Below are positions 1 through 5,096 of a stretch of 5,492 bases of DNA, piece after piece. The stretch is taken from positions 1 through 5,492 of the forward strand of contig DHQL01000023.1 in NCBI GenBank assembly GCA_002408085.1. Direction: 5' to 3'. Under the pieces are notes generated by a model, which was not told the origin of the DNA, ran no database searches, and saw only the letters and a program-made list of their open reading frames with translations. How positions within the stretch are numbered: the stretch's first letter is position 1; each line of letters starts with the position of its first letter. Origin of the DNA: Spirochaeta sp. UBA5339. GTDB taxonomy: Bacteria > Spirochaetota > Spirochaetia > DSM-2461. The translations under genes were made by a program, and so were the position numbers.

Positions 1-1238
1 CCGGAGGATTCGACATCATCGGTTCCGGACGTGACAAACTGGAAACAGAAGAGCAGTTTGAAAAATCTCTGGCTACCTGCCGCAAGCACGACATCACAGG
101 TGTTGTAATCATCGGCGGTGACGATTCCAACACAAACGGTGCCATCCTGGCCGAGTACTTCGCAGCCAAGGAAACAGGCATCACCGTAGTGGGATGCCCC
201 AAGACCATCGACGGCGACCTGAAGAACGAGTATATCGAAACATCCTTCGGTTTTGACACTGCTACTAAAACCTACTCCGAGCTGATCGGAAACATTGAAA
301 AAGACTCCAACTCCGCCAAAAAATACTGGCATTTTATCAAACTCATGGGAAGAAGTGCATCGCACATCGCTCTTGAGTGTGCTCTTCAGACACAGCCCAA
401 CGTCTGTATCATCAGTGAAGAAGTTGAAGAGAAGAAGATGACTCTCGCTGAAGTTGTAGACCAGATCGTAGATGTGGTTGTTAAAAGAGCCGAGAAGGGA
501 AACAACTTCGGTGTTGCCCTGATCCCCGAAGGTCTGATCGAGTTTATCCCCGAAGTGGGCGCCCTGATCGGACAGCTCAATGACCTGATGGCACACCACG
601 AAGCAGAGTTCAATGCTCTGGACTTCGAAGGTCAGCAGAAGTGGCTTGGTGAGAAACTGGACAGCGCCGCTGCCGCAGTATTCGCATCCCTCCCCGTTTC
701 CATCCAGCAGCAGCTGCTTATGGACCGCGACCCCCACGGAAATGTACAGGTTTCCAGAATCGAAACAGAAAAGCTTCTGATCGAAATGGTTGCCGGAAAG
801 ATTGCGGCCATGGACACCAAGGCTAAGTTCAACGCCCTGGCTCACTTCTTCGGATACGAAGGACGCTGTGCATTCCCCTCAAACTTCGACTCTGACTACT
901 GCTACTCCCTCGGTTACTCCGCCTTCATCCTGATGAGCCACGGACTGACCGGTTACATCTCAAACGTTGCAGACCTCCAGAAATCCGCTGATCAGTGGGT
1001 TCCCGGCGGATGTCCCCTGACAATGATGATGAACATGGAGCAGAGACACGGTGCGAAGAAGCCCGTTATCAAGAAGGCTCTGGTAGAGCTCGACGGCGCT
1101 CCCTTCAAGGCTTTCGCAGCAAAGAGAGACGAGTGGGCCGTTGAAACAGCCTTCACCTTCCCCGGCGCGATCCAGTACTACGGACCCGCAGAGGTTTGTG
1201 ACCAGCCAACCGAAACTCTGAAGTACGAAAAAGCGTAA
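1..1238 (+). CDS. pfp: Pyrophosphate--fructose-6-phosphate 1-phosphotransferase (PPi-PFK), 5'-truncated by the window edge
   Basis: This cytosolic glycolytic enzyme reversibly phosphorylates fructose 6-phosphate to fructose 1,6-bisphosphate using pyrophosphate instead of ATP. The frame is open from base 3 with no start in view; 411 residues remain. Seen directly: GGDDSNTNG at 114-140, where the second Asp replaces the Gly of the ATP-PFK GGDGS motif and marks PPi use; PKTIDGDL at 198-221, with the catalytic Asp codon at 210-212; then MGRSASHI, PEGLIEFIPE and, further on, GYEGRCAFPSNFDSDYCYSLGYS. The last motif is typical of the long (about 550 residue) clade II enzymes found in spirochaetes, chlamydiae and plants, so roughly 140 N-terminal residues probably lie upstream. 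An internal ATG/GTG start near 189 would remove the phosphate-binding GGDD loop and is not credible. Codons are strongly C-ending, which suggests high expression. The gene ends in TAA and is followed by a strong terminator. Assignment is confident; clade and organism are inference. Confidence 0.95.
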   Translation, partial: GGFDIIGSGRDKLETEEQFEKSLATCRKHDITGVVIIGGDDSNTNGAILAEYFAAKETGITVVGCPKTIDGDLKNEYIETSFGFDTATKTYSELIGNIEKDSNSAKKYWHFIKLMGRSASHIALECALQTQPNVCIISEEVEEKKMTLAEVVDQIVDVVVKRAEKGNNFGVALIPEGLIEFIPEVGALIGQLNDLMAHHEAEFNALDFEGQQKWLGEKLDSAAAAVFASLPVSIQQQLLMDRDPHGNVQVSRIETEKLLIEMVAGKIAAMDTKAKFNALAHFFGYEGRCAFPSNFDSDYCYSLGYSAFILMSHGLTGYISNVADLQKSADQWVPGGCPLTMMMNMEQRHGAKKPVIKKALVELDGAPFKAFAAKRDEWAVETAFTFPGAIQYYGPAEVCDQPTETLKYEKA

Positions 1239-1265
1239 GCTTCTCTACTGATTTGGATTAAACAC

Positions 1266-1292
1266 AAGACCGCCTTAGGGCGGTCTTTTTTT
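1266..1292 (+). terminator. Intrinsic terminator of the PPi-PFK gene
   Basis: A perfect 9-bp stem, AAGACCGCC (1266-1274) with GGCGGTCTT (1279-1287), has a 4-base TTAG loop and runs into seven T residues at 1286-1292. It lies 28 bases after the pfp stop codon. Read on the minus strand, the same stem is followed only by a mixed GTGTTT, so it is at best a weak terminator for the convergent response regulator gene. Confidence 0.93.
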
Positions 1293-1505
1293 CTGCATAT
1301 CCTTCGTGAAGAAAGACCATGGCCGGTGACTTCCCATACCGATTACTTCCCATAAAGGAATCAGACTGCCCTGAAAAACAGAGAGAATGCGAGTGACCAA
1401 ATCAAGACTTAAAAAATCGGGGTATTTTTGAAAATAAGCAGTTGTATACTGGCTGGAGTAACAGATACCGGGGTGCTGCCAGCTATCTCCCCGGCCTATG
1501 GTTTA

Positions 1506-2201
1506 TCAGACAGAGTGACGGTCACCGGCGAAGCGGAAACCGAAGCTTCTGACTGCAAGAATCCAGCCGGGATTACCCAGTTTATTCCGGATATTCTTTA
1601 TATGGGAGTCAATTGTTCTGGGGCTCAATTCGGAACTCAGAAAGTGGAGCTGTTTCTGTATCTGTTTTCTTGAGAGAATAGAGCCTTCATGGTGAATCAG
1701 GGAGCTCATGATCTCCCATTCCATGGTAGTCAGATGAATCCCCCGGCCATTGATTTTCATCTTATGCAGGGTTTCAGAAAATTCCATTACATCCCCATCC
1801 AGTTTCCAGCGGTTCTGTCTGGATGCCGTAAGGCTGTCAGGGTTGGATCTTTTCAGGATGGCTTTGATGCGCAGGGTCAGCTCTTTAAGCGAGAAGGGCT
1901 TGACTACATAGTCCACAGCACCGATCTCAAGACCTGTAATTCTACCGGACTCGTCACCCTGGCTTGTAAGGAACAGAAAGGGGGTCCTTGAATCTACAAG
2001 GTGCTCTCTGGCAAAAAAGAGTCCGTTACCGTCCGGAAGAGATATGTCCAGAATAGCCAGATCAGGAGTGTTTTCCTCCAGAGAAGCAGCCGCTTCAGAA
2101 ACGGAACCGCAGGATACAACATCGTAATCACAGAGCTTCAGGTAGTTTTCAACAGACTCTCTGATAGCTTCATTATCTTCAAGTACCAGTATCTTTTCCA
2201 T
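1506..2201 (-). CDS. OmpR/PhoB-family two-component response regulator
   Basis: A cytosolic transcription factor of 231 residues, the usual length for this family. Residues 1-118 form a receiver domain: acidic pocket E8/D9, phospho-acceptor D52 in LAILDISLPDGNG, switch T79, and K101 in the VVKPF motif. Residues 132-231 form a winged-helix DNA-binding domain, with LTTMEWEIM at 157-165, the likely recognition helix around RTIDSHIKNIRNKLG (195-209), and the VRSFGFRF wing (217-224). All phosphorylation residues are intact. The start is fixed: an in-frame TAA lies 18 bases upstream with no other start codon between. The Shine-Dalgarno is poor; the nearest purine run, AAGAGTG, is about 13 bases from the ATG. 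No histidine kinase lies beside it, so the partner and target genes cannot be named. It converges with pfp and ends in tandem stops (TGA TAA). The exact subfamily is unknown. Confidence 0.93.
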   Translation of the reverse strand: MEKILVLEDNEAIRESVENYLKLCDYDVVSCGSVSEAAASLEENTPDLAILDISLPDGNGLFFAREHLVDSRTPFLFLTSQGDESGRITGLEIGAVDYVVKPFSLKELTLRIKAILKRSNPDSLTASRQNRWKLDGDVMEFSETLHKMKINGRGIHLTTMEWEIMSSLIHHEGSILSRKQIQKQLHFLSSELSPRTIDSHIKNIRNKLGNPGWILAVRSFGFRFAGDRHSV

Positions 2202-2489
2202 GTACCAATAATCACACTCTTAGGTGTTGATCATTCCATCCTCAAATGGAGTTAACAAGAAGATACATCGCAGTAAAGTGTAGGATCATTTCAGATTAAT
2301 CCCGGCCAGGGGGCCTTAAGTGAAGAGACAATGAAAACAGGGACACCGCTCTTGATTGGATGTCCCTGTTTTCAGTCATTCACTACTGTTTTGCTATTGT
2401 TTTATGAAGAAATTATCGGATCTCCGCGTGGTAAAAATAAACGATATTGAATTATCTATACTTTTATATAGATATGACTGTCCCGCCGG
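2202..2489. other. Gene-free intergenic region with several hairpins
   Basis: I see no credible coding frame here. Besides the 14-bp inverted repeat at 2332-2374, there is an AT-rich 8-bp hairpin (TATCTATA at 2453-2460 with TATAGATA at 2467-2474, 6-base loop). A 6-bp repeat, TGACTG at 2475-2480 with CAGTCA at 2491-2496, spans the stop codon of the small acidic protein gene. No convincing promoter for the response regulator was found; the best -35-like TTGAGG on the minus strand lacks a good -10 box. Confidence 0.6.
2332..2374 (-). terminator. Long perfect hairpin between two minus-strand genes; possible terminator
   Basis: TGAAAACAGGGACA (2332-2345) and TGTCCCTGTTTTCA (2361-2374) form a perfect 14-bp inverted repeat with a 15-base loop. 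It lies 116 bases beyond the stop of the upstream minus-strand gene (2490-2855) and 131 bases before the start of the response regulator. On the minus strand the 3' arm ends in TGTTTTCATTGT, a T-rich but not clean tract. Bidirectional termination, or a structured RNA or processing site, are alternatives. The hairpin is certain; its role as a terminator is inferred. Confidence 0.5.
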
Positions 2490-2855
2490 TCAGTCAAAGG
2501 CTCCGGCGTCCACAACCCGCTGCATAACATAGGTAACGATATCCATATCCATATCAAGAGCCCAGTTATTTACAAGGTCCTTAAGATAGCGCCAGTCTTC
2601 CAAACCCAGGCGGTTGAAATCACTGTTGTAGTCCATACGGAAGAGATCCACCATATCAGACAGCTTGATAATTTCGTCATCACCGAGTTCCCGTCCGTCC
2701 AGCACGAAGTCGAAAACATCGCGGCTCAGATCTTCTGGCTGATCCATATAGCGTTCGAAGAGCTCCATAATCTCATCGGTCAGCTCGGGGCTGTTCTTAT
2801 AGTTATATTTCTTACGGAGATGCTTGCTGCTCCGTTCAAATTCATTGGCATTCAT
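2490..2855 (-). CDS. Small acidic protein of unknown function
   Basis: I do not recognise this 121-residue protein. It is strongly acidic: 29 Asp/Glu against about 15 Lys/Arg, with the basic residues concentrated in the first 20 positions (KHLRKKYNYK at 11-20). There is no signal peptide, membrane segment, cysteine or metal-binding motif, so it is probably a soluble cytosolic, mostly helical protein. Reality of the gene is supported by a strong Shine-Dalgarno GGGAGGA (complement of 2861-2867) five bases before the ATG, and by protein-like codon use. It is divergent from the deaminase gene, with 145 bases between the two starts. Acidic clusters such as GDDE and LDMDMDIV could bind metal or a basic partner, but nothing in the sequence establishes this. 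It may be a lineage-specific conserved hypothetical. Confidence 0.82.
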   Translation of the reverse strand: MNANEFERSSKHLRKKYNYKNSPELTDEIMELFERYMDQPEDLSRDVFDFVLDGRELGDDEIIKLSDMVDLFRMDYNSDFNRLGLEDWRYLKDLVNNWALDMDMDIVTYVMQRVVDAGAFD

Positions 2856-2911
2856 TATTGTCCTCCCGTAAACCTCTACCGGTGCTTCACAAAAGCCTGC
2901 AGAAAAGAGGT

Positions 2912-2940
2912 TTTTAAGATATTGGTTTTCCTACTATACT
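2912..2940 (+). promoter_or_regulatory. Possible promoter of the deaminase gene
   Basis: A good -10 box, TATACT (2935-2940), has a weak -35 candidate, TTTTAA (2912-2917), at 17-base spacing. Transcription would start near 2947, giving a leader of about 54 bases. The overlapping run CTATAGTATAG on the other strand offers -10-like sequences for the divergent gene, but without a good -35 box. Confidence 0.4.
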
Positions 2941-2951
2941 ATAGAGAACCC

Positions 2952-2981
2952 GGGGGAGAAAGATTTCTCATCCCCTTTTTT
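2952..2981 (+). terminator. Terminator-like hairpin in the deaminase leader; possible attenuator
   Basis: GGGG plus GAGAA (2952-2960) pairs with TTCTC (2965-2969) and CCCC (2972-2975). The loop is AGAT and there is a 2-base bulge (AT); six T residues follow at 2976-2981. This is an intrinsic-terminator shape pointing toward the deaminase gene, with no plus-strand gene upstream for it to end. It sits between the possible -10 box and the ribosome binding site at 2989. It could act as an attenuator or as a 5' stabilising hairpin; no competing antiterminator pairing was found by eye. Confidence 0.55.
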
Positions 2982-2988
2982 ACTCACC

Positions 2989-2994
2989 AGGAGG
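2989..2994 (+). promoter_or_regulatory. Shine-Dalgarno site that supports the TTG start
   Basis: A full AGGAGG lies six bases before the TTG at 3001. It decides the start codon of the deaminase gene, because no ATG gives a full-length product. Confidence 0.85.
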
Positions 2995-3000
2995 AATAAA

Positions 3001-3486
3001 TTGTCTAAATACATCAGACCCAGCTGGGATGAATATTTTATGGAAGTCTGTGAGGCGATCTCCAAGCGAGCCACCTGCGACAGAGGAAGAAGCGGATGCG
3101 TTATCGCCAGGGACAAGCAGATTCTGGCCACCGGATATGTTGGTTCCCCTCCCGGCCTTCCTCACTGCGACGAGGTGGGCCACCAGTTTAAAACAACCGT
3201 CCATGAGGACGGCCATGAGAGCCAGCACTGCGTCAGAACTGTTCATGCCGAACAGAATGCCATCTGTCAGGCGGCCAGACGGGGCATTGCCCTGGAAGGA
3301 GCGACTCTCTACTGCAGAATGACCCCCTGCAGGACCTGCTGCATGCTGATTATCAGCTGCGGTATTTCAAGAATTGTCTGTGAGAGAAAGTATCATGCCG
3401 GTGCCGAATCGGAAGAGATGTTCAAGGCGGCGGGAATACCTGTGGAGTACAAATACGAAGAAGTACAGGAGTACGAGAAGCAGTAA
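3001..3486 (+). CDS. Deoxycytidylate (dCMP) deaminase family protein, TTG start
   Basis: This zinc-dependent cytosolic enzyme probably deaminates dCMP to dUMP, the substrate for thymidylate synthesis. Its 161 residues carry the cytidine-deaminase fold signatures: HAEQNAI at 82-88, with zinc ligand H82 and proton-shuttling E84, and PCRTC at 109-113, with ligands C110 and C113. The N-terminal ATCDRGRSGCVI and the LPHCDEVGH segment match dCMP deaminases rather than tRNA or free-cytidine deaminases. The GYNG motif linked to nucleotide regulation reads GYVG (45-48). Twelve cysteines are present; C26, C56 and C77 could contribute to a second metal site as in phage enzymes, but this is inference. 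The start is TTG with an ideal AGGAGG, since the first in-frame ATG (M14) would cut into the fold. The gene is monocistronic and converges with yhbY. It corresponds to the ComEB group, but no competence genes are nearby. Confidence 0.92.
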   Translation: MSKYIRPSWDEYFMEVCEAISKRATCDRGRSGCVIARDKQILATGYVGSPPGLPHCDEVGHQFKTTVHEDGHESQHCVRTVHAEQNAICQAARRGIALEGATLYCRMTPCRTCCMLIISCGISRIVCERKYHAGAESEEMFKAAGIPVEYKYEEVQEYEKQ

Positions 3487-3516
3487 AAAAACCGGGCAGC
3501 CAACTTAACTGCCCGG
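3485..3516 (-). terminator. Intrinsic terminator of yhbY
   Basis: CCGGGCAG (3492-3499) and CTGCCCGG (3509-3516) form a perfect 8-bp stem with a 9-base loop. Read on the minus strand it is followed by seven T residues (A run at 3485-3491), starting 8 bases after the yhbY stop. The T tract overlaps the TAA stop of the convergent deaminase gene. On the plus strand the stem is preceded by the A run and followed by ATATTC, so it terminates less well in that direction. Confidence 0.9.
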
Positions 3517-3524
3517 ATATTCAA

Positions 3525-3830
3525 TCAGCCCTTGGGAACGTGATAGATTCTTTTATCATGATCCGCCTGGTAGCGGTAGAGTACGGCGATATTACCGATG
3601 ACTCTTACCAGATGGGCTTCTGTTTTTTCAGCCAGCTCTTCGGCCAGTTCTCTTCTGGTTTCCTTATAATCAACAAATTTTACTTTGATCATTTCGTGAT
3701 TTTCAAGTTCCGCATCAACGGCCTTGACTACGGCATCGGTCAGACCGTTTCCGCCTATCATCACCACAGGTTTAAGACTGTGGGCTTTCTTGCTGAGGTA
3801 GCTGCGCTGAAATCCTTTTAATGTTTCCAT
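3525..3830 (-). CDS. yhbY: YhbY-family CRM-domain RNA-binding protein
   Basis: A small (101 residue) RNA-binding protein consisting of one CRM domain. In other bacteria YhbY associates with the pre-50S subunit and helps ribosome assembly; here that is inferred from the family. Seen in the sequence: an N-terminal LKGFQRSYLSKKAHSLKPV segment (4-22) and the signature loop IGGNGLTDAVV (25-35), which contains the GxxG RNA-contact motif G26-G29. The middle and end follow the family pattern, with VKFVDYKETRRELAEELAE and a C-terminal VRVIGNIAVLYR. Length is typical (about 97-105). The ATG is preceded by AGGAG (complement of 3837-3841) at six bases. The gene has a predicted promoter 99 bases or more upstream, a leader of roughly 90 bases and its own terminator, so it is monocistronic. 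It is divergent from rsmE, another ribosome-related gene, and the two predicted promoters overlap. Confidence 0.95.
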   Translation of the reverse strand: METLKGFQRSYLSKKAHSLKPVVMIGGNGLTDAVVKAVDAELENHEMIKVKFVDYKETRRELAEELAEKTEAHLVRVIGNIAVLYRYQADHDKRIYHVPKG

Positions 3831-3851
3831 ATATATCTCCTGATGCTGACA

Positions 3852-3867
3852 TCCCCTTCCAGGGGGA
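3852..3867 (-). other. Short GC-rich hairpin in the yhbY leader
   Basis: TCCCC (3852-3856) pairs with GGGGA (3863-3867) around a 6-base loop. It lies about ten bases upstream of the yhbY Shine-Dalgarno site in the predicted leader. Five base pairs is small; a regulatory role is only a possibility. Confidence 0.3.
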
Positions 3868-3928
3868 CGGATACAGCCTCAAGGACTATGCCATGTTCTT
3901 TCAATAAATGCAAAGCCCTACAGACTTT

Positions 3929-3957
3929 AGTGTACAAAATTAAGGGTAAATTTACAA
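3929..3957 (-). promoter_or_regulatory. Predicted promoter of yhbY
   Basis: Read on the minus strand: -35 TTGTAA (3957-3952), a 17-base spacer, and -10 TACACT (3934-3929). Each box matches the sigma-70 consensus at four of six positions. The start of transcription would fall near 3922, leaving a leader of about 90 bases. Its -35 box coincides with that of the rsmE promoter, offset by one base. Confidence 0.6.
3946..3955. repeat. Palindrome GTAAATTTAC at the shared -35 region
   Basis: A perfect 10-bp palindrome overlaps the -35 boxes of both divergent promoters. It may simply follow from two TTTACA/TTGTAA-like boxes in an AT-rich context, or be an operator for a protein controlling both genes. 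Only the palindrome itself is certain. Confidence 0.45.
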
Positions 3958-3979
3958 AAAAAGAGATGAGGGCTATACT
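3951..3979 (+). promoter_or_regulatory. Predicted promoter of rsmE, very close to the start codon
   Basis: TTTACA (3951-3956) and TATACT (3974-3979) are separated by exactly 17 bases; each differs from the sigma-70 consensus at one position. Only eight bases separate the -10 box from the rsmE ATG, so transcription should begin at or just before the start codon. Confidence 0.75.
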
Positions 3980-3987
3980 CAGGACCT

Positions 3988-4707
3988 ATGAATTTACTTC
4001 TATTTACTCCCGGAGAGTGGGAAAAGCCCCTTTCCGGCAACGATGACAGAATCAAACACATTCACTCCATAATGAAGCTCAAGGCGGGGGACAGCCTGGA
4101 TGCTGGGGTAATCGGCGGCTCTCTGGGCCGGGCTCTGATAAAAGAGATCCGGGACGACGGCAGCTGCCTTTTTGACTATTCCGAAACCGGTCTTTCCACA
4201 CCCCTGTGCCCCCTGACCCTGATAATAGGCACACCCCGTCCCCCTACTGCCAAACGGCTGCTGCGGGACCTGGCCGCCGCAGGGATTGAGAGAATAATCT
4301 TCACAGGCACCGATCTGGGAGAGAAATCCTACCTGACCAGCCGGCTCTGGAGCAAAGATGAGTGGAAGGAGGCGGTACTACTGGGGATGGCACAGGGAGA
4401 GAGCTCCCTGAGTCCTCAGGTGGACAAGTTCTACTCCCTCTACAAGGCCATTGAACACATCCCCGGAAACCGGGAACTCCTGGCCCTGGACAATATATCC
4501 CCCGATCTGCCCCTTAAGGGTCTGTCCCCCCGGAAAGAGGGCTGCTGTCTTGCCCTCGGCCCCGAACGGGGCTGGAGCGACAGGGAGAGGGAGATTCTGA
4601 GAGAGAAGAACTTCAGAATCTGTTCCCTTGGGAAAAGGGTTTTGAGAACCGAAACCGCCGCACATATGGGGACAGCCCTGATTCAGGCGGCTCTGGACTA
4701 TATCTGA
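3988..4707 (+). CDS. rsmE: 16S rRNA (uracil(1498)-N(3))-methyltransferase
   Basis: RsmE methylates N3 of U1498 in 16S rRNA within the 30S subunit, using S-adenosylmethionine. The protein has 239 residues, normal for the family. An N-terminal PUA-like RNA-binding part (about 1-70) contains RIKHIHSIMKLKAGDSL. The SPOUT (trefoil-knot) catalytic domain follows: LIIGTPRPPTAKRLL near 78-92, GMAQGESSLSPQV around 133-145, the cofactor-loop motif GPERGWSDRE (191-200) and the family-defining LGKRVLRTETA (214-224). Those last two blocks form the knot and the AdoMet site. The opening MNLLLFTPGE matches the usual N-terminus. The start is fixed because an in-frame TGA lies at 3967-3969 with no start codon between. 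There is no properly spaced Shine-Dalgarno: AGGA ends only three bases before the ATG, and the predicted -10 box ends eight bases before it. The gene converges with the NIF3-insert gene. Confidence 0.95.
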   Translation: MNLLLFTPGEWEKPLSGNDDRIKHIHSIMKLKAGDSLDAGVIGGSLGRALIKEIRDDGSCLFDYSETGLSTPLCPLTLIIGTPRPPTAKRLLRDLAAAGIERIIFTGTDLGEKSYLTSRLWSKDEWKEAVLLGMAQGESSLSPQVDKFYSLYKAIEHIPGNRELLALDNISPDLPLKGLSPRKEGCCLALGPERGWSDREREILREKNFRICSLGKRVLRTETAAHMGTALIQAALDYI

Positions 4708-4719
4708 TCTTCTGCGCCG

Positions 4720-4736
4720 CCCGGAGCCGCTTCGGG
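4720..4736. other. Hairpin between convergent rsmE and the NIF3-insert gene
   Basis: CCCGGAG (4720-4726) pairs with CTTCGGG (4730-4736), with one G-T pair and a 3-base loop, in the 40 bases between the two stop codons. Neither strand has a T tract after it, so it is not a standard intrinsic terminator. It may protect 3' ends or assist factor-dependent termination. Confidence 0.4.
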
Positions 4737-4747
4737 GACTCAGCCGG

Positions 4748-5089
4748 CTAGAGCCACTCCTGCCCTTCCAGCTCGCTCTCTTCTGTAAAAACCTTGTAGA
4801 ACTCAAAGGCCGGAACCTCATAGGGGTGATTCACCCTGATGGCCTCGATACAGAGGGGAACGATCTCCTCTGTGACCAGCATCTCAACCCTGTGTTCTGA
4901 TACCTGTTCTACCGTATTGTGCGATCCCAGGGCGGGAGCACTTCCCTCCATGGGCATAAATTGACCAGTTCCCTCTGTTTCCCAGCAGCAGCGGCTGTAG
5001 TTGCCGAGCTGACCGGCACCGAGATCAAAAAGGGCGTTTTTTACTTTCTCTCTGTCCTCTGAAGGAACGAAAAATACTAATTTATACAT
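4748..5089 (-). CDS. Stand-alone NIF3/YqfO insert-domain protein (CutA/PII-like fold)
   Basis: This 113-residue protein matches the PII/CutA-like domain that is inserted in the middle of YqfO-type NIF3 proteins, here encoded alone. Seen: MYKLVFFVPSEDREKVKNAL at the N-terminus; GAGQLGNYSRCCWETEGTGQF (24-44), corresponding to the family's GxGxxGNYxxCxW signature; PMEGSAPALG (46-55); a second strand with EHRVEMLV (65-72); and the end signature HPYEVPAFEFY (88-98). The flanking dinuclear-metal NIF3 halves are absent, so it should not be called a GTP cyclohydrolase-like NIF3 enzyme. The biochemical role of these single-domain proteins is unknown; trimer formation and small-ligand or metal sensing are guesses from the fold. 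The start is fixed by an in-frame TAA nine bases upstream. AAGGGG lies almost against the ATG, too close for a normal Shine-Dalgarno. Confidence 0.85.
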   Translation of the reverse strand: MYKLVFFVPSEDREKVKNALFDLGAGQLGNYSRCCWETEGTGQFMPMEGSAPALGSHNTVEQVSEHRVEMLVTEEIVPLCIEAIRVNHPYEVPAFEFYKVFTEESELEGQEWL

Positions 5090-5096
5090 ACCCCTT

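Noticed and set aside
1319..1396. Possible 25-codon plus-strand peptide gene (MAGDFPYRLL...)
   Set aside because: Too short, with no good Shine-Dalgarno and no promoter; chance is likely.
1468..1494. CCGGGG...CCCCGG inverted repeat downstream of the response regulator as its terminator
   Set aside because: A 6-bp stem with a 15-base loop and no T tract on the minus strand; competing pairings are also possible.
1275..1505. Open minus-strand frame of about 75 codons directly after the response regulator stop codons, in the same frame
   Set aside because: No ATG until late in the frame, no ribosome binding site, no recognisable family, and it runs into the pfp terminator hairpin. I also considered a decayed histidine kinase, but saw no kinase motifs.
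1428..1673. Plus-strand 81-codon frame with a lipoprotein-like start
   Set aside because: It begins with TTG, has no ribosome binding site, and mostly lies antisense to the well-supported response regulator.
2391..2419. Plus-strand promoter-like TTGCTA-17-TATCGG that might drive an RNA antisense to the acidic protein gene
   Set aside because: Both boxes match poorly and no matching terminator was found.
3843..4046. Plus-strand 67-codon frame upstream of rsmE
   Set aside because: It covers the yhbY leader and both promoters, ends inside rsmE in another frame, and has no family resemblance.
4378..4821. Minus-strand 147-codon frame
   Set aside because: It is antisense to rsmE and overlaps the NIF3-insert gene; its arginine/serine/proline-rich composition is typical of a shadow frame.
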